NCBI GenBank assembly: GCA_937925565.1
Contig: CALALM010000478.1
Coordinates: forward strand, 1-5,184
Length of the DNA stretch: 5,184 bases
Origin: an uncultured Centipeda sp.
Lineage (GTDB): Bacteria; Bacillota; Negativicutes; Selenomonadales; Selenomonadaceae
Direction of reading: 5' to 3'
In this document: positions 1 to 5,184 of the stretch, one piece after another
How the letters are laid out: every line of letters begins with the position of its first letter
Position numbering within the stretch: the first letter of the stretch is position 1
Notes under the pieces: generated by a model
The model's database searches: none
Seen by the model: the letters and a program-made list of their open reading frames with translations, nothing else
What the model was told of the DNA's origin: nothing
Made by a program: the position numbers and the translations under genes

Positions 1-1034
1 TTCCTGTCTCTAAGAGGGATCTTGCCGTTCCTGCGCCGGATGATGCACGCGATGTCGTGAAGGTCGGCGATAAGATCGATGTCTACATCAAGTCCCTCGG
101 CGGTGACAATGGCGGTAGCCTGTCCAAGGTCGAGGCAGACAAGATGGCAGCTTGGAAGGACATCGAGGAGATTAAAGAGAAGGGCGAGACCGTCGAGGCG
201 AAGATCGCAAAAGAGGTCAAGGGCGGTCTTGTCGCGTACGTCATGGGTCTGCGCGGCTTCATTCCCGCATCCCAGATGGAACTCCACTTTGTCAAGGATC
301 TCGCAGTCTATGTCGACCAGACGGTTGAGGCAGAGATCATCGAGATCGATGTTCAGAAACGTCGTCTTGTCCTCTCGCGCCGCAGACTTCTCGAGCGCGA
401 CCGCGCGGAGAAGGAAGAGGCTGTGTTCTCGGCAATTGAGCCGGAGCAGATTGTGCGTGGTACAGTCAAGCGCCTTGTCGACTACGGTGCGTTCATCGAT
501 ATCGGCGGCGTGGATGGGCTTGCTCACATCTCTGATCTTGCATGGCACCGCGTCAAGCATCCATCTGAGGTGCTTGAGGTTGGTCAGCAGCTCGATGTCT
601 TTGTCAAGAGCGTTGATCGTGATGCAAAGCGCATCTCTCTCTCTGTAAAGGATACGCTTCCGGATCCTTGGGTGGAGAAGGCAGAGCAGTATGCCGAGGG
701 CGACTTCATCGAAGGAAAGATCATCAAGCTGACGGACTTCGGTGCATTTATGGAGATCGAGCCGGGCTTTGACGGTCTCATTCCGATGGGCGAACTTGCC
801 GAGAAGCGCATTGAACGTGCGGATGAGGCTGTTCACACGGGCGATATTGTCACGGTCAAGGTGCTCCGCATTGACACGAAGCGCAAGCGCATTTCGCTTT
901 CGATCACCAAGGCAAAGCGCGATGCAGAAGCTGCTGATATCAAGAAGTATGTGGACGAGCATCAGTCAGAAAAGGCGGAAGCCAGCGAAAATACGGAAGG
1001 TCAGGTCGAGGCACATCTTGACTGGCTGAAGTAA
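1..1034 (+). CDS. rpsA: 30S ribosomal protein S1 (or S1 part of an IspH-S1 fusion), 5' end missing
   Basis: S1 binds mRNA and helps load it onto the 30S subunit. The frame is open to the left edge (first full codon at base 3, reading PVSKRDLAVPAP), so the GTG at 57 is an internal valine codon, not a start. The visible 343 residues hold the end of one S1 (OB-fold) domain (about 1-55), then three more at about 61-127, 149-216 and 233-302, and an acidic, charged C-terminal tail ending in LDWLK. The third visible domain has the typical VDYGAFIDIGGVDGLAHISDLAW and RVKHPSEVL patterns; the fourth has LTDFGAFMEIEPGFDGLIP. With the lost part of domain 1 this gives four S1 domains, as usual in Firmicutes rather than the six of E. 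coli. In many Clostridia and Negativicutes this S1 is fused to or follows IspH (HMBPP reductase of isoprenoid synthesis); that part would lie outside the window. The TAA stop is followed by a terminator-like hairpin. The S1 family call is very safe; fusion or stand-alone state is unknown. Confidence 0.93.
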   Translation, partial: PVSKRDLAVPAPDDARDVVKVGDKIDVYIKSLGGDNGGSLSKVEADKMAAWKDIEEIKEKGETVEAKIAKEVKGGLVAYVMGLRGFIPASQMELHFVKDLAVYVDQTVEAEIIEIDVQKRRLVLSRRRLLERDRAEKEEAVFSAIEPEQIVRGTVKRLVDYGAFIDIGGVDGLAHISDLAWHRVKHPSEVLEVGQQLDVFVKSVDRDAKRISLSVKDTLPDPWVEKAEQYAEGDFIEGKIIKLTDFGAFMEIEPGFDGLIPMGELAEKRIERADEAVHTGDIVTVKVLRIDTKRKRISLSITKAKRDAEAADIKKYVDEHQSEKAEASENTEGQVEAHLDWLK

Positions 1035-1068
1035 GGACTGCTTGCCAATAATTTTATAGGAACAACAG

Positions 1069-1094
1069 AGGAGTGATGTATATCACTCCTTTTT
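1069..1094 (+). terminator. Intrinsic (rho-independent) terminator after the S1 gene
   Basis: Bases 1069-1077 (AGGAGTGAT) pair perfectly with 1082-1090 (ATCACTCCT) around a four-base GTAT loop, and a run of five T's (1090-1094) follows. The stem begins 35 bases after the S1 stop codon. Only six bases separate the T run from the next gene's Shine-Dalgarno sequence, so no ordinary promoter fits between them. The downstream genes must therefore rely on read-through or on a promoter upstream of the hairpin. The stem is moderately GC-rich and the T run is short, so termination may be partial. Confidence 0.8.
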
Positions 1095-1100
1095 CATGGA

Positions 1101-1109
1101 AAGGAGGGG
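1101..1109 (+). promoter_or_regulatory. Strong ribosome binding site of the DUF512 gene
   Basis: AAGGAGGGG contains the full AGGAGG core, ending five bases before the ATG at 1113, which fixes that start. Part of it (1100-1106, AAAGGAG) is also complementary to 1086-1092 (CTCCTTT) in the 3' arm of the preceding terminator hairpin. The two pairings cannot exist together. Confidence 0.8.
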
Positions 1110-1112
1110 AAT

Positions 1113-2507
1113 ATGGCAAGAACGTATCCGGGTGTCATTCTGCGTGTCTTAGAGGGAAGCATTGCGGAGGAATTGGAACTCGTACCGGGAGATAAGATCA
1201 TCACGGTCAACGATATGCCTCTGCGCGATATCATCGATTTTAGCTTTGCAATGGCGGATGAGGAGATTGCGCTGCTTGTGGAGCATCCAGATGGGGAGCA
1301 GGAACTCATCGAATTCGACAAGGACTACGATGAGGACTTCGGTGTGGAGTTCGAGCATGCCGTCTTTGACGGAATCCGCCCCTGTGCGAACCACTGTTAT
1401 TTTTGTTTTGTCGATATGATTGCGCCAGATATGCGCCATAGCCTCTCCATCAAGGATGATGACTATCGTCTTTCCTTTCTCTATGGTAATTTTGTGACAC
1501 TGACGAATATGGGAGCGGCAGATTTCTCGCGCATTGAACGTTTTCATCTATCTCCGCTCTATGTATCCGTGCAGTGTACAAATCCGGCGCTGCGCGCCGA
1601 GATGCTGCGGTATAAGGGGGCTGCGGATATTCTTGGGCAGCTTGCAAAGCTCGAGGCAGCAGGTGCGGACTACCATACGCAGGTTGTGCTCTGCTATGGG
1701 CTGAACGATGGGGAAGAACTCGAGCGTACCATCCGCGATATTACTGTGCGCCGTCCCCATGCTCTCTCTCTTGCGATCGTCCCCGTGGGGCTGACAAAGC
1801 ATCGTTCGGATCCGTTTCCGCTCATGCAGTTTGACCGGACTGGCGCTGCGCGTGTGATCGACCAGGTGGAGGTGTGGCAGAAGCGAATACGTGCAGAGGA
1901 AGGCCGCACCTTCATCTATTTGGGCGATGAGTTCTACTTCCTCGCTGGGCGTGAGGTGCCACCAGCCGAGATGTACGATGGGTTTCCCCAACTCGACAAC
2001 GGCATCGGGCTGACGCGCAATTTTATCGAGGAGTGGACGAATGCCGCCGCATATGTGGAGGAGGAAACGGAGAAGGCAACGCTTGCGGTGGTCAGTGGGA
2101 CTGCAGTTGCACCCGTGATGGAGCGACTGGCACGTGAACTTGATCCCCGCGGAGAGCGAATTCATGTCCTTCCCGTTGTCAATGAGCATTTTGGCGCAAC
2201 GGTGAACGTCTCGGGACTTCTCACAGGGCACGATATTGCAGAAGCGCTGCGTGCACTTTCTGCTCCCGTAGATGGCGTTCTGATCCCCGCTGCCTCTTTG
2301 CGCGAGGGTGAAGATGTATTTTTGGATGATCTTTCTCTTGATGATATGCGGGGAATGTTCCCGGCGCTTCGCATCGAACCAGTGGCAACGGGGCGTGATT
2401 ATCGAGAGGCGCTTGCTGCATGGAAGGGTTATCACCGTGAACGCCCCAGCGGCGGATATACGTGGCAGAGCAATGCGGGCTATACGAAGTCCGCTGCAAG
2501 TTATTAA
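1113..2507 (+). CDS. DUF512-family protein with PDZ-like N-terminus and radical-SAM-type Fe-S motif
   Basis: The protein has 464 residues and its molecular function is not established. The N-terminal region (about 5-70) resembles a PDZ domain: PGVILRVLEGSIAEELELVPGDKIITVNDMPL has the usual 'source-of-product, GD-I-VN' pattern. Next comes a cysteine cluster, C91-ANH-C95-YF-C98, fitting the radical SAM CX3CX(aromatic)C signature that binds a 4Fe-4S cluster and S-adenosylmethionine. The middle part has a radical-SAM-like barrel layout (FLYGNFVTLTN 122-132, LYVSVQCTNP 149-158, LSLAIVPVGLTKHR 218-231). The C-terminal part carries DUF512 hallmarks: YLGDEFY (269-275), NGIGL (296-300), VNVSGLLTG (364-372) and a VLIPAASLR stretch (389-397). 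There is no signal peptide or membrane segment, so it is probably cytoplasmic. The last 25 or so residues are low in recognisable motifs. A strong Shine-Dalgarno precedes the ATG. It lies 27 bases upstream of der, probably in one operon. Family assignment is firm; enzymatic activity is inference from the cysteine motif. Confidence 0.92.
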   Translation: MARTYPGVILRVLEGSIAEELELVPGDKIITVNDMPLRDIIDFSFAMADEEIALLVEHPDGEQELIEFDKDYDEDFGVEFEHAVFDGIRPCANHCYFCFVDMIAPDMRHSLSIKDDDYRLSFLYGNFVTLTNMGAADFSRIERFHLSPLYVSVQCTNPALRAEMLRYKGAADILGQLAKLEAAGADYHTQVVLCYGLNDGEELERTIRDITVRRPHALSLAIVPVGLTKHRSDPFPLMQFDRTGAARVIDQVEVWQKRIRAEEGRTFIYLGDEFYFLAGREVPPAEMYDGFPQLDNGIGLTRNFIEEWTNAAAYVEEETEKATLAVVSGTAVAPVMERLARELDPRGERIHVLPVVNEHFGATVNVSGLLTGHDIAEALRALSAPVDGVLIPAASLREGEDVFLDDLSLDDMRGMFPALRIEPVATGRDYREALAAWKGYHRERPSGGYTWQSNAGYTKSAASY

Positions 2508-2520
2508 ACAAGTAAAATGG

Positions 2521-2526
2521 AAGGAG
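2521..2526 (+). promoter_or_regulatory. Ribosome binding site that sets the der start at 2535
   Basis: AAGGAG lies eight bases before the ATG at 2535, an ideal spacing. The alternative in-frame ATG at 2517 lies upstream of this site and has no purine-rich sequence of its own in front of it (the preceding bases read TTATTAAACAAGTAAA). Confidence 0.82.
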
Positions 2527-2534
2527 TGAAGACG

Positions 2535-3860
2535 ATGAGCAAGCCTATTGTGGCAGTCGTCGGACGTCCGAATGTCGGTAAATCGACGCTGTTCAATCAG
2601 ATTGGCAAGAAACGTGTTTCGATTGTCGATGATATGCCCGGAGTGACGCGTGATCGCATCTATATGGATGCGGAATGGCTGAACCATGAGTTTACGATCA
2701 TCGATACAGGGGGGATTGAATTTGACGAGAGCGATCATATCCTTCGCTCCATGCGCAGTCAGGCAGAACTTGCGATGGAGGAGGCGGATGTCATTCTCTT
2801 CCTCGTCGACGGACGTGCGGGGCTGACATCCTCCGATGAAGAGGTCGGGAGACTCCTGCGGCGGACGCAAAAACCTGTCATCCTTGCCGTCAATAAAATT
2901 GACAGCTTTGACCGTGAGGCACTGATCTACGATTTCTATTCGCTCGGGCTTGGTGATCCGATTCCCATTTCCGCATCGAATGCGATGAACCTCGGTGATC
3001 TGCTGGATGCGATTGTGGCATCCTTTCCCGAGGATACGGGAGAGGGGGCAGAGTCCGATGAGATTGCAATCGCCGTGGTCGGACGTCCGAATGTCGGAAA
3101 GTCCTCCCTTGTGAATCGCCTCCTTGGAGAGGAACGTGTCATTGTCAGTGATATGCCCGGAACGACAAGGGATGCGATTGATACACATTTCGTGCGGGAC
3201 GGGGCGAAGTATCTTCTTATCGATACGGCAGGAATGCGCCGCAAGGGGAAGATTACGCTGCCCGTGGAGCGCTACAGTGTCATGCGCTCACTGCGTGCAA
3301 TTGATCGTGCGGCTGTCGTCCTCATGGTCATCAATGCCGCTGAGGGGATTCTGGAGCAGGATACGAAAATCGCGGGCTATGTGCATGAGTCCGGCAAGGG
3401 CGTTATCATTGTTGTCAACAAATGGGATATTTTCCCCGATAAGAACGACAAGTCGACACTTCGGTTTACAGATGATCTGCGCGAGAAACTGGGCTTTCTC
3501 CAATATGCCCCGGTGCTCTATACATCGGCGCTCACAGGACAGCGTGTTGAGCGTGTAACGGAGCTTGTCAAATACGTGGCGGAGCAGCAGTCCATGCGTA
3601 TCAAGACCAGCGTACTCAACGAGTTGATTCGCGATGCTGTTTCGGTCAATCCACCGCCGACGAAGAAGGGGAAGCAGCTCAAAATCCTATTCGTTACGCA
3701 GGTGGGGATCGCACCGCCGACATTCATCATATTCGTGAACGATCCGGAACTCATGCACTTTTCCTATCTGCGCTTCATTGAAAATCGCCTGCGCGAGAGT
3801 TTTGGCTTTGAGGGAACGCCGCTCCGCCTCGTTGTGCGTGCGCGCAAGGAGGAAGAGTGA
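2535..3860 (+). CDS. der: Ribosome-associated GTPase Der (EngA)
   Basis: Der is an essential GTPase with two tandem G domains and a C-terminal KH-like domain; it acts in late assembly of the 50S ribosomal subunit. From the ATG at 2535 the protein has 441 residues, normal for the family. G domain 1 shows GRPNVGKS (10-17), DTGG (57-60), NKID (120-123) and SAS (147-149). An acidic linker (EDTGEGAESDE, about 166-176) follows. G domain 2 shows GRPNVGKS (183-190), DTAG (230-233), NKWD (295-298) and TSAL (330-333). The KH-like domain spans about 355-437, with the typical PPPTKKGKQLKILFVTQVGIAPPTFIIFVNDPEL stretch in two parts, and a basic-acidic end RARKEEE. All GTP-binding motifs are intact. A start at 2517 would add MEGVKT, but the ribosome binding site falls inside that extension, so 2535 is preferred. 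The gene sits between the DUF512 gene and plsY; its stop overlaps the plsY start, so translational coupling is likely. Confidence 0.97.
   Translation: MSKPIVAVVGRPNVGKSTLFNQIGKKRVSIVDDMPGVTRDRIYMDAEWLNHEFTIIDTGGIEFDESDHILRSMRSQAELAMEEADVILFLVDGRAGLTSSDEEVGRLLRRTQKPVILAVNKIDSFDREALIYDFYSLGLGDPIPISASNAMNLGDLLDAIVASFPEDTGEGAESDEIAIAVVGRPNVGKSSLVNRLLGEERVIVSDMPGTTRDAIDTHFVRDGAKYLLIDTAGMRRKGKITLPVERYSVMRSLRAIDRAAVVLMVINAAEGILEQDTKIAGYVHESGKGVIIVVNKWDIFPDKNDKSTLRFTDDLREKLGFLQYAPVLYTSALTGQRVERVTELVKYVAEQQSMRIKTSVLNELIRDAVSVNPPPTKKGKQLKILFVTQVGIAPPTFIIFVNDPELMHFSYLRFIENRLRESFGFEGTPLRLVVRARKEEE
2559..2578 (+). repeat. 20-bp repeat, copy 1 (P-loop codons of Der G domain 1)
   Basis: This stretch, coding for most of VGRPNVGK, is identical base for base to 3078-3097 in the second G domain, 519 bp downstream. 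It contains the 10-bp palindrome CGGACGTCCG at 2561-2570. The simplest reading is the shared protein motif plus strong codon preference within an ancient internal duplication. Confidence 0.75.
3078..3097 (+). repeat. 20-bp repeat, copy 2 (P-loop codons of Der G domain 2)
   Basis: This is the second, identical copy of 2559-2578, in the same reading frame, with the palindrome at 3080-3089. A further shared stretch (GATATGCCCGGA) occurs in both G domains at the switch I region, some 50-70 bases downstream of each copy. The identity stops just after the glycine codons of the P-loop. Confidence 0.75.
3846..3852 (+). promoter_or_regulatory. Ribosome binding site of plsY inside the end of der
   Basis: AAGGAGG lies within the last codons of der. 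It is seven bases from the ATG at 3860, ten from the ATG at 3863 and only four from the GTG at 3857. The spacing favours 3860, with 3863 a close second. Confidence 0.75.
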
Positions 3861-4441
3861 TGATGGAATATATTCTCACGGGGGTCCTCGCCTATCTGAT
3901 CGGATCGATTCCGAGCGGGCTGATCCTCGGAAAACTCTTCTGGCATACGGATTTGCGTGAGCACGGGAGTCACAACATTGGTGCAACGAATGCGTGGCGC
4001 ACACTCGGGAAGGTGCCGGGCATCATTATCTTTATTGCGGACAGCTTCAAGGGACAGGCAGGTGTTTTGCTGGGGGGTATGCTCGTTGGTACGCCGCTTG
4101 CCGCTGTCATTGGCGGACTATTTGCGATCATCGGGCACAGTTTCTCGCTTTTTCTCCGTTTTCGCGGTGGGAAAGGGGTTGCCACATCACTTGGCGTTTT
4201 GACTATGCTGATGGGGAATGTGACATTTATTGTCTTTGTGCTTTGGTTTACGATTGTCTATATGACGCGTTACGTTTCACTCGGATCGGTCATCGCAGGT
4301 TTTCTGACACCCATTCTTGCCGCTCTTTTCTCCTATCCGATGGAGTACATTGTGTTTTCCGTGATTGCAGCGATCCTCGTGATTGTACGCCATCGTGAGA
4401 ATATCAAGCGGCTGATGAACGGGACGGAGAATAAAATTTAA
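3860..4441 (+). CDS. plsY: Acyl-phosphate:glycerol-3-phosphate acyltransferase PlsY
   Basis: PlsY is an integral membrane enzyme that transfers an acyl group from acyl-phosphate (made by PlsX) to glycerol-3-phosphate, giving lysophosphatidic acid, the first step of phospholipid synthesis in most Gram-positive-type bacteria. The 193-residue protein has the usual length and about five hydrophobic segments (roughly 4-25, 53-78, 80-98, 115-136, 141-176). Family motifs are intact: GSIPSG (15-20), GSHNIGATNAWR (36-47), DSFKG (61-65), GHSFSLFLRFRGGKGVATSLG (two parts, 92-112) and the C-terminal HRENIKRLMNGTE (178-190). The frame offers GTG 3857, ATG 3860 and ATG 3863; ribosome binding site spacing favours 3860, where ATG shares its A with the der stop (TGATG), so translation is probably coupled to der. 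No terminator hairpin is visible after the stop. The der-plsY pairing is common in Firmicutes; a gpsA gene, often next, is absent here. Confidence 0.96.
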   Translation: MMEYILTGVLAYLIGSIPSGLILGKLFWHTDLREHGSHNIGATNAWRTLGKVPGIIIFIADSFKGQAGVLLGGMLVGTPLAAVIGGLFAIIGHSFSLFLRFRGGKGVATSLGVLTMLMGNVTFIVFVLWFTIVYMTRYVSLGSVIAGFLTPILAALFSYPMEYIVFSVIAAILVIVRHRENIKRLMNGTENKI

Positions 4442-4454
4442 TTCATGCTTCTAT

Positions 4455-4483
4455 TTGGCGATTGGCTTTCTATATGATATACT
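4455..4483 (+). promoter_or_regulatory. Sigma-A-type promoter with extended -10, driving pheB-hom
   Basis: TTGGCG (4455-4460) as -35 and TATACT (4478-4483) as -10 are separated by exactly 17 bases. A TG dinucleotide one base upstream of the -10 (4475-4476) makes it an extended -10. Transcription would begin near 4490, giving a leader of about 40 bases before the ATG at 4531. The promoter starts 14 bases after the plsY stop, so pheB-hom is probably a separate unit. This was predicted by eye from consensus only. Confidence 0.68.
4464..4473 (+). repeat. 10-bp direct repeat GGCTTTCTAT, copy 1
   Basis: This copy lies in the -35/-10 spacer of the predicted promoter. An identical copy is at 4503-4512, 39 bases downstream, in the expected untranslated leader. 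The placement is what one would expect of paired operator half-sites, but ten bases is short and chance cannot be excluded. Confidence 0.45.
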
Positions 4484-4502
4484 TTGACTGTCTGTTATAA
4501 GG

Positions 4503-4512
4503 GGCTTTCTAT
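4503..4512 (+). repeat. 10-bp direct repeat GGCTTTCTAT, copy 2
   Basis: This is the second copy of the element at 4464-4473. It lies about 13 bases downstream of the predicted transcription start and just upstream of the weak GGGGGA ribosome binding site of the ACT-domain gene. Confidence 0.45.
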
Positions 4513-4530
4513 CCATCGGGGGAATGATTT

Positions 4531-4977
4531 ATGAAAATTGATATGACGGGTGTCTATCTCGTGCGCGAGGAGATTTTGCCGAAAGCGATCAAGAAGACCA
4601 TTCTCGCAAAGGAAATGATTAACCGGGGCGAAGTGCGCACCGTCAACGAGGCGGTTTCCAAGGCAAATCTCAGCCGCAGTGCGTACTACAAGTACAAGGA
4701 TTATGTGTATTCGTTCTTTGATGCGACACGCGATAAGATTGTCACGCTCTCCATGCTGCTCAGCCATCGTTCCGGCACGCTGCAGGCGGTTCTTCGCGTC
4801 ATTGCCGAAGAGGGCGGGAATGTCATGACCATCAATCAGGGGCTTCCTGCACGGGGGGCAGCTACGGTCACGATCTCCCTTGAAACGATAAAGCTGTGCG
4901 ACGGACTGCAGACACTGTTGGAAAAAGTAGATGTGGTCGATGGGGTACAAAAGCTCGAAGTAATCGGGCAGACCTAA
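4531..4977 (+). CDS. pheB: PheB-like ACT domain protein (UPF0735 family)
   Basis: The protein has 148 residues, almost the same length as PheB-type proteins of Firmicutes. It has two parts. The N-terminal half (about 8-60) is helical and basic; TVNEAVSKANLSRSAYYKYKDYV (37-59, in two pieces) looks like a helix-turn-helix. The C-terminal half (about 70-146) is an ACT domain: KIVTLSMLLSHRSGTLQAVLRVIAEEGGNVMTINQ shows the usual strand-helix-strand with the GTL turn, and the closing strand is VQKLEVIG. ACT domains typically bind amino acids and control enzymes or transcription. PheB was historically linked to phenylalanine synthesis, but it has no chorismate mutase domain and its role is unproven. 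Here it directly precedes hom, 18 bases away, so a role in threonine/methionine/isoleucine branch control is plausible. The ribosome binding site GGGGGA (4518-4523) is weak. The gene ends in tandem stops, TAA TAG. The family call is firm; the function is inferred. Confidence 0.9.
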   Translation: MKIDMTGVYLVREEILPKAIKKTILAKEMINRGEVRTVNEAVSKANLSRSAYYKYKDYVYSFFDATRDKIVTLSMLLSHRSGTLQAVLRVIAEEGGNVMTINQGLPARGAATVTISLETIKLCDGLQTLLEKVDVVDGVQKLEVIGQT

Positions 4978-4995
4978 TAGGGGGAATGAGATTCT

Positions 4996-5184
4996 GTGAA
5001 TACGATTAAGATAGCACTTCTCGGAGCCGGTACGGTTGGCTCCGGTGTTGTGCACACATTGTCTATGAATGCGGCAACGATTACAGGACGCTGCGGCGCA
5101 CACATTGAGATTAAAAAAATCCTGGTACGGGACGCGAAAAAGCATCGCCCCGAAATCGAGGGGATTCCTCTAACGGATAGCTTC
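4996..5184 (+). CDS. hom: Homoserine dehydrogenase, N-terminal part (cut by right edge)
   Basis: Homoserine dehydrogenase reduces aspartate semialdehyde to homoserine with NAD(P)H, the branch point to threonine and methionine. The frame stays open to the last base and gives 63 residues starting MNTIKIALLGAGTVGSGVV. This is the family's typical Rossmann start, with GAGTVG (10-15) as the dinucleotide-binding loop. IEIKKILVRDAKKHR (37-51, the second beta strand and cofactor-selecting loop) fits the family well. The start is GTG at 4996: an in-frame TGA at 4987-4989 excludes anything earlier, and no other start codon precedes the Rossmann motif. A G-rich ribosome binding site (AGGGGGAA, 4979-4986) lies about ten bases upstream and resembles the one before pheB. 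The catalytic domain and any C-terminal ACT domain lie outside the window. Other Rossmann dehydrogenases are possible, but the N-terminal pattern and the neighbouring ACT gene favour Hom. Confidence 0.92.
   Translation, partial: MNTIKIALLGAGTVGSGVVHTLSMNAATITGRCGAHIEIKKILVRDAKKHRPEIEGIPLTDSF

Noticed and set aside
57..59. GTG as the start of the S1 protein
   Set aside because: The same frame continues upstream to the edge with S1-like sequence, and the codon falls in the middle of an S1 domain with no ribosome binding site before it.
1042..1060. TTGCCA and TATAGG after the S1 gene as a promoter for the DUF512 gene
   Set aside because: The spacing is only seven bases, and no other convincing -35/-10 pair is visible in 1035-1068.
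2517..2519. ATG as the der start, adding MEGVKT
   Set aside because: The only good Shine-Dalgarno is downstream of it, at ideal distance from the ATG at 2535, and Der proteins typically begin a few residues before the P-loop strand.
1548..3188. A 546-residue open frame on the - strand across the DUF512 gene and the first half of der
   Set aside because: It lies opposite two strongly conserved genes, is rich in His, Arg, Cys and Ile as antisense frames often are, and matches no family I know. Its two similar segments simply mirror the duplicated P-loop regions of der.
4471..4481. Palindrome TATATGATATA near the pheB promoter
   Set aside because: It is short and made almost only of A and T, and it is explained by the -10 region; it is too weak to call an operator.
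4484..4501. TTGACT plus TTATAA as a second promoter before pheB
   Set aside because: The two elements are only about five bases apart, far from the roughly 17 needed, so they cannot act as a -35/-10 pair.
4495..5145. A 216-residue open frame on the - strand opposite pheB and hom
   Set aside because: It is antisense to two well-supported genes and runs through their promoter leader. Its sequence shows no recognisable domain.

Overview
The window reads as a compact stretch of core bacterial chromosome carrying six genes, all on the + strand, with two of them cut by the window edges. Gene order, four-domain ribosomal protein S1, strong AGGAGG-type ribosome binding sites and moderately GC-rich coding sequence point to the Firmicutes. 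My best guess is the Negativicutes (Selenomonas or a relative), but this rests on overall resemblance and was not checked against a database.

Layout: (1) bases 1-1034 hold the 3' part of an S1-type ribosomal protein gene whose frame is open to the left edge; (2) 1069-1094 is a perfect 9-bp hairpin followed by five T's, a probable intrinsic terminator; (3) 1113-2507 encodes a 464-residue DUF512-family protein with an N-terminal PDZ-like segment and a CX3CX2C radical-SAM-type cluster motif; (4) 2535-3860 is der (engA), the double-GTPase ribosome assembly factor; (5) 3860-4441 is plsY, the membrane acyl-phosphate:glycerol-3-phosphate acyltransferase, overlapping the der stop by one base; (6) 4442-4530 is an intergenic gap with a good sigma-A-type promoter with an extended -10; (7) 4531-4977 is a PheB-like ACT-domain protein; (8) 4996 to the right edge is the start of a homoserine dehydrogenase gene (hom).

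The genes fall into three probable transcription units: S1 (ending at the hairpin), DUF512-der-plsY, and pheB-hom. The first two link translation and ribosome assembly (S1, Der) with phospholipid synthesis (PlsY), and place an uncharacterised metalloprotein between the two ribosome-related genes. The third looks like the start of a threonine/methionine branch operon led by a small ACT-domain protein that may sense an amino acid.

I see no mobile element, CRISPR array, tRNA or rRNA, and no sign of recent transfer. The least understood part is the DUF512 protein and the compact hairpin/Shine-Dalgarno region in front of it.
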